DNA of 64,000 nt, taken from the NCBI RefSeq assembly GCF_000241305.1, contig NZ_BAEH01000096.1:79295-143294 (forward strand), read 5' to 3'. The position numbers were made by a program, and so were the translations under genes. Origin of the DNA: Gordonia effusa NBRC 100432. GTDB taxonomy: Bacteria > Actinomycetota > Actinomycetes > Mycobacteriales > Mycobacteriaceae. Under the pieces are notes generated by a model, which ran no database searches, was not told where the DNA came from, and saw only the letters and a program-made list of their open reading frames with translations. This document shows, in pieces, positions 56,308-64,000 of the stretch. The first letter of the stretch is position 1. The number at the start of each line of letters is the position of its first letter.

Positions 56308-56601
56308 ATGACTCTCATCAAATATGACTTCGCGTCACTCGACAGGCTTACCACTGACCTGGGCGGTCAATTTCAGCGGCTGGAGACGCTGGCGACCGAT
56401 CTCAAGCGTCAAGTGACCGCGCTCGGCGACAACTGGCAGTCGGCGCAGGGGGCGACCAGTTATCAGCAGGCGCAGGCAACGTGGGATCGGGTCTTCACCG
56501 AGGCACGCGGCAACCTGACGAGTCTCAAGACGGCCGTGCATAACGCGTCGGCCAATATGAGCTCCACCGACATGTCGGTCGCTCGCAACTTCGCGGTGTA
56601 G
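56308..56601 (+). CDS. WXG100-family protein, EsxA-type, with W-Q-S turn
   Basis: 97 residues starting MTLIKYDFASLDRLTTDL. The turn between the two helices reads DNWQSAQGATSYQQAQATWD: the canonical glycine of WXG is replaced by serine, which is tolerated in some family members. 25 bases after the EsxB-type gene. No ESX core component (EccB-EccE, MycP) is in this window, so the secretion machine must be elsewhere. Confidence 0.9.
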   Translation: MTLIKYDFASLDRLTTDLGGQFQRLETLATDLKRQVTALGDNWQSAQGATSYQQAQATWDRVFTEARGNLTSLKTAVHNASANMSSTDMSVARNFAV

Positions 56602-56602
56602 C

Positions 56603-56656
56603 CCGCACCCCATATCGGCTCTCGCTCACATAGAGTGAGAGCCGATTTTGGTGCGG
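56603..56656 (+). terminator. Terminator after the WXG100 pair
   Basis: ATCGGCTCTC at about 56613-56622 pairs with GAGAGCCGAT at about 56636-56645, inside an outer CCGCACC/GGTGCGG pairing (56604-56610 and 56649-56655), followed on the plus strand by weak T content (TTTTGG lies in the stem base). It ends the ESX cassette just before the CDF gene. Confidence 0.65.
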
Positions 56657-56672
56657 AACTAAGGAGATATTT

Positions 56673-57593
56673 GTGTCGGCTGAGGGATCCAAGAAGGCCA
56701 TCGTCGCGGCATTGCTCGCCAATGCGGGGATTGCCGCCGCGAAATTCGTCGGTTTCGCTATTACCGGGTCGTCCTCGATGCTCGCCGAGGGCGTCCATTC
56801 GGTGGCCGATACGTCGAATCAGGGCTTGCTGCTGCTTGGCCAGAATCGAGCCGGGAAGGCCGCCGACAAGTTGCATCCATTCGGCTATGGGCGGGCGCGA
56901 TACTTCTACTCATTCGTCGTGGCGTTGGTGCTGTTCACCCTCGGCTCGCTATTCGCGCTGTACGAGGGCTACGAGAAGATCAAACATGCCGACGATCACG
57001 CGTTGACGTCGCCGCTGGTCGCGGTCGTGATCCTGGTAGTTGCGATCGGCCTGGAGACATACAGTTTCACCACCGCCTACCGTGAGTCGAAACCTCTCAA
57101 AGGTGACGCGACCTGGTGGCAGTTCATCCGCAACTCCCGCTCACCGGAATTGCCGGTCGTGCTGCTCGAAGACACCGGCGCGCTGATCGGTCTGATCCTG
57201 GCGCTCGGTGGTGTCGGACTGACCGTGATCACCGACAATGCCGTGTGGGACGGCGTGGGTACGGTCGCCATCGGTGTCCTGCTCGGCATCATCGCGATCG
57301 TCCTCATCGTCGAAATGAAGAGCCTGCTCATCGGCGAGGGCGCTACCGACCAGGAAGAAACCGCGATCGTCGGCGCGTTGGAAGCGGCGCCTGGCGTCGA
57401 CCGTGTCATTCACCTCAAGTCGCAGTACCTGGGACCGGACGAATTGCTGGTAGCCGCCAAGATCGCGATTCCCTCGGGGGCGGACGCGCTCCAGATCGCA
57501 GGGGCTATCGACGACGCGGAATCCAGGATCCGCGCGGCTGTGCCGCAAGCCCGGGTCATCTATTTGGAACCTGATATCGATCGACGTGGCTAG
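56673..57593 (+). CDS. Cation diffusion facilitator family metal transporter
   Basis: 306 residues from GTG; AAGGAGA precedes. CDF hallmarks: SMLAEGVHSVADTSNQGLLLLG in helix 2, HPFGYGRARYFYSF, and LLEDTGALIGLILALGGVG in helix 5, with a C-terminal metal-binding domain (DRVIHLKSQYLGPDELLVAAKI). Exports divalent metals (zinc, iron or manganese) against protons. The helix-5 LLEDTGA form is typical of the ferrous-iron-leaning or unspecified clade, so substrate is open. Confidence 0.9.
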   Translation: MSAEGSKKAIVAALLANAGIAAAKFVGFAITGSSSMLAEGVHSVADTSNQGLLLLGQNRAGKAADKLHPFGYGRARYFYSFVVALVLFTLGSLFALYEGYEKIKHADDHALTSPLVAVVILVVAIGLETYSFTTAYRESKPLKGDATWWQFIRNSRSPELPVVLLEDTGALIGLILALGGVGLTVITDNAVWDGVGTVAIGVLLGIIAIVLIVEMKSLLIGEGATDQEETAIVGALEAAPGVDRVIHLKSQYLGPDELLVAAKIAIPSGADALQIAGAIDDAESRIRAAVPQARVIYLEPDIDRRG

Positions 57594-57738
57594 CGGCGAC
57601 TCGCCGCGTCGATCGCGCCGTTTGCCGCACTAAAACTTGTTTGTTTCGCTACCGTTTGCGATGGCGTTACCCAGCACATGGCAGCGCCACCGGCTGGCCG
57701 GTCACATCTGGCCCGCTCGACACAAACTGGGAGGTTTG

Positions 57739-59283
57739 ATGACAAACCCGTTGACGCGCACTAAATCCGTCGAACAGTCGATGGCCGACACCGACGAACC
57801 CGGCCATCGACTGCGCAAGAGCCTTGGTGCCTGGGATCTGACGGTATTCGGCGTATCGGTGGTGATCGGGGCGGGAATCTTTACCGTTACCGTCTCGACC
57901 GCGGGCGACAAAGCGGGTCCAGCTATCTCCCTGGCGTTCGTCATGGCGGCGATTGCTTGTGCGCTGGCCGCGCTCTGCTATGCCGAGTTCGCATCGACGG
58001 TTCCGGTCGCGGGGTCCGCATATACCTTCGGCTACGCGACTTTTGGGGAATTTCTCGCCTGGATCCTCGGCTGGGACCTGATTCTCGAATTCGCCGTCGG
58101 CGCGGCGGTGGTGGCGAAAGGTTGGTCGAGTTATCTGGGCAATGTGTTCGGGTTCGACGGCGCGGTAGTCAGTGTGGGAGGTGGAGTGACCTTCGATTGG
58201 GGTGCGGTCATCATCGTCACCGTGGTGGCTACTCTGCTGGTTCTTGGTACCAAGATCGCCGCCTGGTTCAGTGCGACGATCACCGCGATCAAGGTCGCCG
58301 TCGTTGTGATGGTCATCGTCGTCGGCTTCTTCTACATCAAATCCGCCAATTACACGCCTTTCGTGCCGGCTGCCGATAAGGGGGCAAGTGAGGCGAAATC
58401 GGTTGATTCATCGTTGTTTTCGTTGATAACCGGTGGTGGCGACACCAGTTATGGTTGGTACGGCGTTCTTGCGGCCGCGTCGATCGTATTCTTCGCCTTC
58501 ATCGGCTTCGACGTCGTGGCCACCACTGCCGAAGAGACCAGGTTTCCCCGTAAGGACGTACCGCGCGGCATCCTCGGTTCGCTAGCGATCGTCACAGTGC
58601 TCTACGTCTTGGTGACGATCGTGGTCACTGGTATGGCGAGCTATACCCAACTGAAGACGACAACGAATCCGGACGGTACACCGAATCACAAGAATCTCGC
58701 CGACGTCTTCCAACTGAATGGGGTGACGTGGGCGGAGAAGGTCATCGCGGTTGGCGCGCTTGCCGGTCTCACGACCGTGGTGATGGTGTTGATGCTCGGC
58801 CAGTCGCGTGTGTTGTTCGCGATGTGCCGCGATGGTTTGTTGCCGCGTCCGCTCGCCAAGACCAGCGACCGATTTGGCACACCGGCCCGCCTGACCATCA
58901 TCATCGCGGTTGTCGTTGCCGTGGTAGCAGGCTTCTTTCCGATCAACAAACTTGAGGAAATGGTCAATGTCGGAACGCTATTCGCGTTCGTCGTTGTGGC
59001 TGGCGGAGTCATCGTGCTGCGTAAGACTCGGCCGGATCTGCCACGCGGATTCAAGGTTCCCGGCGGGCCCGTACTGCCGGTCCTCGCGATTATCGCGTGC
59101 GTATGGCTGATGCTCAATCTCACCGCGTTGACCTGGATCCGATTTGTGATTTGGATGGCACTCGGAGTCGTCGTCTACTTCTTCTACGGAATGAGGCACT
59201 CCGTGGTGGGTAGGCGTGCGCGTGGTGAATTGCCGAGCTGGGACGACGATAAGCCGGCAGCGTCACTCAACAAAACCGAGTAA
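57739..59283 (+). CDS. APC-family amino-acid permease
   Basis: 514 residues; ATG after GGGAGG (a longer open frame upstream starts at 57637 but has no such site). Twelve or more transmembrane segments; VIGAGIFTVTVSTAGDKAGPAISLAFV in helix 1 and FIGFDVVATTAEETRFPRKDVPRGI in the middle are typical of the cationic amino-acid transporter branch (CAT/YfnA type). Long hydrophilic loop near 210-250. Confidence 0.9.
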   Translation: MTNPLTRTKSVEQSMADTDEPGHRLRKSLGAWDLTVFGVSVVIGAGIFTVTVSTAGDKAGPAISLAFVMAAIACALAALCYAEFASTVPVAGSAYTFGYATFGEFLAWILGWDLILEFAVGAAVVAKGWSSYLGNVFGFDGAVVSVGGGVTFDWGAVIIVTVVATLLVLGTKIAAWFSATITAIKVAVVVMVIVVGFFYIKSANYTPFVPAADKGASEAKSVDSSLFSLITGGGDTSYGWYGVLAAASIVFFAFIGFDVVATTAEETRFPRKDVPRGILGSLAIVTVLYVLVTIVVTGMASYTQLKTTTNPDGTPNHKNLADVFQLNGVTWAEKVIAVGALAGLTTVVMVLMLGQSRVLFAMCRDGLLPRPLAKTSDRFGTPARLTIIIAVVVAVVAGFFPINKLEEMVNVGTLFAFVVVAGGVIVLRKTRPDLPRGFKVPGGPVLPVLAIIACVWLMLNLTALTWIRFVIWMALGVVVYFFYGMRHSVVGRRARGELPSWDDDKPAASLNKTE

Positions 59284-59352
59284 CCGAGCCGGGTGCGATT
59301 TCACCCGATTCGGATGGTTGCCTGCGTCTGATCGTGTGTGACACTGGCAAAT

Positions 59353-60525
59353 ATGGACTCGTTGGACAACGAGGAGCGCGCTCGGAATCGGCGACGGGGC
59401 AGAGCAGTTGTCGTTTGGCTGCTGGTGGTTCTCTGCGGCGTGCTCACGTTGCTGGCGGTGTCTACCCGGTTCGTTCGAAGCCAGTTGCTTGATTCGGAGC
59501 ACTACGTGGCCACGGTCGCGCCGCTGGCGTCGGATCCGGCGGTCCAAGGGCAGATCGCCGATAGCGTTACCGATGCGATTGTCGGGCGGCTTGATCTAAA
59601 TGCGTTGGTAGCCAATACATTATCGGAATTGAGTGAGATCACCCCGGCGCAGCGTCCGCGAGCGGATGCTGCACTCGCGAAGCTGGCACCGCTGCTCGCC
59701 GGCCAGGCCGAGACGTTTATCCGCTCAACCGTGAATCAGTTTGTCGCGTCCGGCCAATTCGCTGACCTCTGGGCCGCTGCTAACCGGGCAGCCCATCAGT
59801 CGCTCGTCGCGGCGGTCACTGGACAGGGCCAGCGCGAGGCGGTTCGCATCGGCGACGATGGCACGGTCGCGATCGGACTCGGGCCGATTATCGACGCGGT
59901 CAAAGTTCGTCTCGCGCAACGGGGTTTCGGTTTCGCCGATCAGATTCCCGCGATCAACAAGGAATTCGTGGTGTTCAGTTCGCCGCAACTCGCGCGGACG
60001 CAGTCGTTGGTACGCACCCTCGATAAGGTGGCGACGATCCTGCCGTGGCTAGTACTCGCCGCCGCGGCCGGGGCTATCGCGGTCAGTGGAACGGGGAGGC
60101 GTTGGCGCACAGTCAGTTTGGTCGGTTTGGCAGTAGTGATCGCGATGCTGTTGCTCGCCCTGGGAATCCTCATCGGCCGTGCCGTCTATTTGGGCGAGGT
60201 TCCTGTCGAGATAATTTCGCTCGATGCCGCGCGTGTTGTTTTCGATACGACGATCCATCCGTTGCGTGTCGCTTTGCGAGCGGTGGCTGTGGTCGGCCTG
60301 GTGGCGATGGTCGTCGGGTTCCTGGGGGAACGTTCGCGGTCGCCTAGAGGGGGCTGGCCCACTGATCGCATCGCGGTAGTGCTAGTCGCCGCGGCGGTCG
60401 TGATGTTCTGGCCCTATCCGACGGGCATGGTCGTAGTTTGGACGGCGACTCTCGCGTGCCTGACGTTAGTCGGGATCGAATTGCTCATCCAGCCCACGCG
60501 GTTTCGGGTTCTCGACCAGCAGTGA
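59353..60525 (+). CDS. Multi-TM membrane protein of unknown function
   Basis: 390 residues from ATG (an in-frame GTG lies 15 bases upstream). One N-terminal transmembrane helix (VVWLLVVLCGVLTLLAVSTRFV), a large extracytoplasmic loop of about 180 residues (VAPLASDPAVQGQIADSVTDAIVGRLDLN) and four or five C-terminal helices. The architecture is common in actinobacteria; no characterised relative comes to mind. Stands alone, 69 bases after the permease. Confidence 0.82.
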   Translation: MDSLDNEERARNRRRGRAVVVWLLVVLCGVLTLLAVSTRFVRSQLLDSEHYVATVAPLASDPAVQGQIADSVTDAIVGRLDLNALVANTLSELSEITPAQRPRADAALAKLAPLLAGQAETFIRSTVNQFVASGQFADLWAAANRAAHQSLVAAVTGQGQREAVRIGDDGTVAIGLGPIIDAVKVRLAQRGFGFADQIPAINKEFVVFSSPQLARTQSLVRTLDKVATILPWLVLAAAAGAIAVSGTGRRWRTVSLVGLAVVIAMLLLALGILIGRAVYLGEVPVEIISLDAARVVFDTTIHPLRVALRAVAVVGLVAMVVGFLGERSRSPRGGWPTDRIAVVLVAAAVVMFWPYPTGMVVVWTATLACLTLVGIELLIQPTRFRVLDQQ

Positions 60526-60749
60526 CTGTCCGAAATCTGTTACGTGTGTGTGACGCGTATCCGCCGGAGCCCTTGCGCCGGTGGCGGCGCAAAGCCCAGA
60601 TCGATGGTGGCCAGTGTGAGGGGGTCGCTGGCGCGGAGCGCGCCGAGATCCGCCGGGCTGAAAAGGAGAACATCGAACTGCGCCCGACGAACGAATTGCT
60701 GAAGGCCGCGCGCGTTCTCGCGGAACTCGACCGGACGACGGCGATTTGA
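60523..60749 (+). pseudogene. IS3-family transposase OrfA remnant
   Basis: Starting just after the previous stop, the plus frame reads PEPLRRWRRKAQIDGGQCEGVAGAERAEIRRAEKENIELRPTNELLKAARVLAELDRTTAI, which follows the C-terminal two-thirds of IS3-group OrfA proteins (ETLRGW, QIDGGQRAG, ESAEI, ENAELRRANEILK, AAELDRP) with several substitutions and a lost N-terminus. No OrfB or terminal repeats can be found in the next 100 bases, so it is a dead fragment marking an old insertion. Confidence 0.75.
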
Positions 60750-60850
60750 TCGCGAACTTTCCGCGGTTCACCCGCGTCCGACAGTGGCAATGCCTCACCC
60801 TAGGAATTGGCTACTCCTTCACAAGCCGTGAACGGCGGTTGGACGCTCGC

Positions 60851-62299
60851 TCAGTCCACTTCGCGGAAGTCCGAGGCGCGGAAGACTGCCTTTCGACGAT
60901 ACTGAGTCGAAACTCCCGGCCAGTTAGCGGTGATTCGGCCGCTCTGATTCTGATACCAGGACGAGCACATCGTCCAAACGCTCTGCTTGAGCCGATCTTG
61001 AGTGCGCTGGTCAAAGGAAGTGGCAACCTCCTTTCTGATATTCCAAGCTCGTCCAGTTGTCGATATGTGATCAACATAGGAGCGGATGTAGCGGGCCTGC
61101 GCCTCTAGGAAATAGACGATTGAGCCCCCGCCGGTATTGGTGTTGGGGCCGTACATTAGCAGCAGATTTGGAAAGCCATGGACGGTGAGTCCGTAATAGG
61201 CATGAGCCCCCTCTGCCCACTCATCGTCGAGGGTTCGACCGCGGTGCCCGGTGATAGTAATTGGAGCCATGAACTGGTCGGTGGCGAAGCCAGTACCGTA
61301 AATGATGAGGTCGGCGCTATGAAAAGCGCCGTCGGCGGTCCGCATCCCACCAGGTTCAATAGCCACGACAGGATGGGTTTCGAGGGTCACGTGCGGTTTG
61401 GTGAGAGCTGGTAGGTAAGTATCAGATAGCAGGCCTCGCTTGCATCCGAAGGGATAATTCGGCCATACCTTCTCGAACAGTCCTGGTTCGACTGCTGTTT
61501 GCTTGCGCATGTGGCGCCGGGCATGTGCGGTGATCGCGCGCGCAAGTAAGGGGGAGTACAAGAACGCTGTGGTCACTGTCTCCAAATACACGAACCAGCC
61601 AAGACGCGCGAACTTCTGAATATGCGGAACGCGCTCAAATAGACGAAGCCGCCACTGGCGGTAGCGAGTGTCCCAGCGAGGAACGATGTAGGGAGGGGTG
61701 CGCTGAAAGACTGTCATGCTGGCGACTTTGGGCTCGATGGCGGGCACAAACTGGATAGCGCTTGCTCCGGTACCGATCACAGCGACGTGCTTGCCATCCA
61801 GATCGACTCTGTGGTCCCAGGTCGCGGAGTGAAAAGCGGGCCCGGTGAATTTCTCTATGCCATCGATTCGCGGATAGGTTGGCCGGGACAGTTGCCCGAC
61901 CGCGGGGATGAGCACCTGGGCAGTGAATGTCTGTGCTGAGGAGGTTTCTACCGTCCAGTACTTATGTTCGTCACTCCACGCGCAGGCGACAACTTCTGTA
62001 TTCAGTCTTAGGTGCCGATGGAGGTCGTAGGCATCTGCGACGGATTTGAGGTATCGAAGGATCTGCGACTGTTCGGAGTATCGGCGGTGCCAGTTTGGGT
62101 TTGGGAAGAACGAGTACGAGTACAACGATGAAGGTACATCGCAGGCAGCGCCGGGATATGTGTTGTCTCGCCACACACCGCCGACCTCGTCGGCCTTCTC
62201 CAAAATGACAATGTTCTCGTGACCCGCGCGCTTGAGCTCGATAGCCGCTGCTAGTCCACCGAATCCGGAACCGATGATGATGATTGATAATTCGGGCAT
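60851..62299 (-). CDS. Flavin-dependent Baeyer-Villiger-type monooxygenase
   Basis: 482 residues from ATG after GAAGGA; the frame stays open for 51 more codons upstream (to 62452), but those lack similarity to the family. FAD site IIGSGFGGLAAAIELKRAG at the N-terminus, the BVMO fingerprint FTGPAFHSATWDHR (FxGxxxHxxxW) near 155, NADPH site IGTGASAIQF and the C-terminal LIYGTGFATD. Converts ketones to esters or lactones with NADPH and O2. Transcribed after an alpha/beta hydrolase and an acyl-CoA ligase gene, which fits a catabolic route (ketone to ester to acid to CoA ester). Confidence 0.93.
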   Translation of the reverse strand: MPELSIIIIGSGFGGLAAAIELKRAGHENIVILEKADEVGGVWRDNTYPGAACDVPSSLYSYSFFPNPNWHRRYSEQSQILRYLKSVADAYDLHRHLRLNTEVVACAWSDEHKYWTVETSSAQTFTAQVLIPAVGQLSRPTYPRIDGIEKFTGPAFHSATWDHRVDLDGKHVAVIGTGASAIQFVPAIEPKVASMTVFQRTPPYIVPRWDTRYRQWRLRLFERVPHIQKFARLGWFVYLETVTTAFLYSPLLARAITAHARRHMRKQTAVEPGLFEKVWPNYPFGCKRGLLSDTYLPALTKPHVTLETHPVVAIEPGGMRTADGAFHSADLIIYGTGFATDQFMAPITITGHRGRTLDDEWAEGAHAYYGLTVHGFPNLLLMYGPNTNTGGGSIVYFLEAQARYIRSYVDHISTTGRAWNIRKEVATSFDQRTQDRLKQSVWTMCSSWYQNQSGRITANWPGVSTQYRRKAVFRASDFREVD

Positions 62300-62700
62300 C
62301 GCGTCCTTCGATCGATGATGGTGTTCCCCGACTGAATAGCCCGCGTCACTGAAGATTCCTACACGGTCTGTCTCGCGCATTCCACTGGATTGCGCTTGCT
62401 CCCGAGCCTGGTCAGGCGGAGATTGCTGGCCTAAATCTGTGGATTTCTTCATTGCTCCGATTCTTATTCGGGTCCGCCTACTGACCGTCAGATGGTGATT
62501 CAGATGATCCTATTTGCATCGCTTCGCCGGCGTTATCAGTCGTTCCGAGAGCTAACGCGTATCGCAGTTGATGTCAGTTTCTCAGTAACGACTAACAACG
62601 CCCCGAATCAGGTGCGGTTGTGCCCAGTTGCGGACGAAATCCGCAGCCAGTCGCGGTCGCCAGTAAAGGCGTTTATGTCGAAGTCGACCGGACCACGTGG
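62300..62700. other. 401-base gap between monooxygenase and hydrolase genes
   Basis: Lower G+C than the neighbours. The first 153 bases could encode an N-terminal extension of the monooxygenase. I see no gene or clear promoter in the rest; small open frames on the plus strand have no family features. Confidence 0.4.
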
Positions 62701-63801
62701 TCAGTGAGCGGGCATGTGCTGGGCGAGAAACGCGACCTGATCCGTGGCGACACGTTCGAACCAGGCCCCGACGTATATATCGAAGTGGCCGGTGGGGTAG
62801 GAGCGTTGCGTGACGTGCGCTAAGCCCTTGGCATGGTTGATCGTAGCCTTCGCCGGGGCGACGCTGTCGTGGGTGCCGACGCAGACCAGTGTGGGAATTG
62901 TGGTGCTTGAGAGGGCTTTTCCGGGACGGTATCGTCCGATATGCAAGGCAAGGCGCGCGGCGATCGCGTTGCGCATTAAGACTGTGCCGTCGGCGTTCTC
63001 CAAGACCCCCCAGACGGTTTCTGACCGTTCCGGCGTCTGAGTCAGAACCTGTTCTTCAGAAGTCAGGGGCGGCATATGTTTGGCGACGGAGGGGATGCGT
63101 TTGGCATTGCGCAGGGTGCGTGCCGAGGGGCGAGCGTCGGACGGCGCCAGCGCCAACGCGCCTGGCAGTGCATCCGATGCCGCCAAGAAGGCTGGCATAT
63201 TGGGCGTCCCGACCATCGGCAAAAGCAGTGGCGATCGCCCCAATAATGCACCGACTTGATCAATGAGGGCAGCCGCGACCAGCACTGGTGCGCTGAGAAA
63301 TCCGGTACGTATACGCGCCACGAGCGATGATGGTCCGTCGGTGAATGGGCACTGCGAGATGACTGCCCGCACATTGCCGTCGATGGCGGCGACTTGCATC
63401 ACGTGACCACCGCCAAATGAGCTTCCCCAAATAGCGATCCGTTCCAAGTCGAATTGTTCTGGGTGTGCGCGAACATGGCGGAGCGCGGATAGCCAATCCT
63501 GTAATTGCCTCGATATATCGACTAGTTGGCGCGGGTGCCCGCCGCTGGCACCGAAATGGCGGTAGTCGAAGACCAGGACCGAATAGCCCGACGCCACGAA
63601 ACGCTCGGCGAATTCATGCAGCCGAAACTCTCGCACTGCGCCGAGGCCGTGCGCCATCACGATGACTGGTCGCGGTCTGCCGTCGGTAGATACCGGTGTG
63701 TAAAGCCATGCCGCACACTGCGAGCCGTGTGAATCAAAGGTCACATCGTCGCGTGTGTAGCGGTTCTGCGATGCGGACGAAGGCGTATTGTCTGTCAGCA
63801 T
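62701..63801 (-). CDS. Alpha/beta hydrolase (dienelactone-hydrolase/peptidase S15-like)
   Basis: 366 residues from ATG after AGAGG. HGLGAVREFRL oxyanion region near 50, nucleophile GSSFGGG near 124, Asp in VCVGTHDSVAP near 317 and His in PTGHFDIYVG near 347. Acts probably on an ester or lactone; adjacent monooxygenase suggests its product as substrate (inference). Confidence 0.88.
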   Translation of the reverse strand: MLTDNTPSSASQNRYTRDDVTFDSHGSQCAAWLYTPVSTDGRPRPVIVMAHGLGAVREFRLHEFAERFVASGYSVLVFDYRHFGASGGHPRQLVDISRQLQDWLSALRHVRAHPEQFDLERIAIWGSSFGGGHVMQVAAIDGNVRAVISQCPFTDGPSSLVARIRTGFLSAPVLVAAALIDQVGALLGRSPLLLPMVGTPNMPAFLAASDALPGALALAPSDARPSARTLRNAKRIPSVAKHMPPLTSEEQVLTQTPERSETVWGVLENADGTVLMRNAIAARLALHIGRYRPGKALSSTTIPTLVCVGTHDSVAPAKATINHAKGLAHVTQRSYPTGHFDIYVGAWFERVATDQVAFLAQHMPAH

Positions 63802-63845
63802 TGGTCGGGAACCTCTCAAAATAAGGAATCTTGCTTGCGAGAAAG

Positions 63846-64000
63846 CTAATCGGACGTGAGTTGCTCTGCGAGGTCGTTTTTCAAGACCTTTCCGCTCGGA
63901 TTGCGGGGAATGTCTCTAACGAAGTGGATATCGCGGGGTTGTTCAAATCGCGACACGGTCGAACGCAGATATTCGCGCAGAGCCCGCTCGGACAGATCAT
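63846..64000 (-). CDS. Acyl-CoA synthetase, C-terminal end (cut by window edge)
   Basis: The last 50 codons of a minus-strand gene: ALREYLRSTVSRFEQPRDIHFVRDIPRNPSGKVLKNDLAEQL. The PSGKVLK motif is the catalytic-lysine end of AMP-forming acyl-CoA ligases. First gene of the minus-strand group with the hydrolase and monooxygenase. Confidence 0.88.
   Translation of the reverse strand, partial: DLSERALREYLRSTVSRFEQPRDIHFVRDIPRNPSGKVLKNDLAEQLTSD

Noticed and set aside
53693..56601. Complete ESX secretion locus
   Set aside because: No EccB, EccC, EccD, EccE or mycosin gene could be found; only substrates and accessories are present.
60750..60850. OrfB of the IS3 element
   Set aside because: The following frame shows no DDE-type integrase motifs and no terminal inverted repeat was found.
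62300..62452. N-terminal extension of the monooxygenase
   Set aside because: Open in frame but without similarity to the FAD-binding family, while GAAGGA directly precedes the internal ATG.
62492..62707. 71-codon plus-strand open frame in the gap
   Set aside because: No ribosome site, no family features, and it runs into the 3' end of the opposing hydrolase gene.

Overview
This 64-kb window is a chromosomal segment from a high-G+C actinomycete of the mycolic-acid group (Mycobacteriales; closest in feel to Gordonia or Williamsia, which I infer and cannot prove). The basis is an LprG-type lipoprotein, a mycofactocin-type SDR, an F420-type LLM flavoprotein, type VII secretion substrates (WXG100 pair, EspC-, EspI- and YbaB-like proteins), many long-chain lipid enzymes, and the actinobacterial order of the spc/alpha ribosomal genes.

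Layout. (1) 1-5554: start of a large minus-strand NRPS (C-A-T-C-A, cut by the window edge) whose first adenylation domain reads as serine-activating and EntF-like. (2) 5938-14858: LprG-like lipoprotein, then a plus-strand trio of cytochrome-b5/desaturase, type III polyketide synthase and PvdE/SyrD-type ABC exporter, followed by DUF2127, EthD-like, TRIC-channel and SDR genes. (3) 14983-15148: a 28-bp tandem repeat directly before a strong promoter. (4) 15402-18081: rpsH-rplF-rplR-rpsE-rpmD-rplO (the second half of the spc operon, detached from its usual upstream neighbours), a terminator, then secY-adk-map-TetR (18331-21810). (5) 21811-25306: dtd, LLM oxidoreductase, ArsR-SRPBCC fusion, SIMPL lipoprotein and a holin-IV-type membrane protein. 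(6) 25479-42853: a 17.4-kb tightly coupled operon of nine genes: small membrane protein, secreted/membrane vWA protein, very large tubulin-like GTPase, a two-TM protein, an HRDC-like plus beta-sandwich protein, a GAP1-type GTPase-associated protein, a cytosolic vWA protein, a zinc-ribbon P-loop GTPase and a TerD-domain protein. (7) 43033-48084: infA-rpmJ-rpsM-rpsK-rpsD-rpoA-rplQ-truA, with rplQ fused to a C-terminal 'sunset'-type domain. (8) 48094-56601: membrane protein, hydrolase, DedA, EspI-like MinD ATPase, long-chain acyl-CoA synthetase and a six-gene ESX substrate cassette ending in a WXG100 pair. (9) 56673-60525: CDF metal transporter, APC permease, membrane protein. (10) 60523-64000: an IS3 remnant and a minus-strand catabolic group (acyl-CoA ligase, alpha/beta hydrolase, Baeyer-Villiger monooxygenase).

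The most unusual object is region 6. Genes overlap by 1-4 bases at most junctions, so they should be made as one unit. The combination of a tubulin-like NTPase, a P-loop GTPase with its associated GAP1 protein, two vWA proteins (one outside or in the membrane, one inside) and TerD belongs to the class of actinobacterial GTPase-centred systems known only from comparative genomics. I find no experimentally defined function for it. It sits exactly between map and infA, i.e. inside the ribosomal supercluster, and infA has its own promoter immediately after the last gene of the system.
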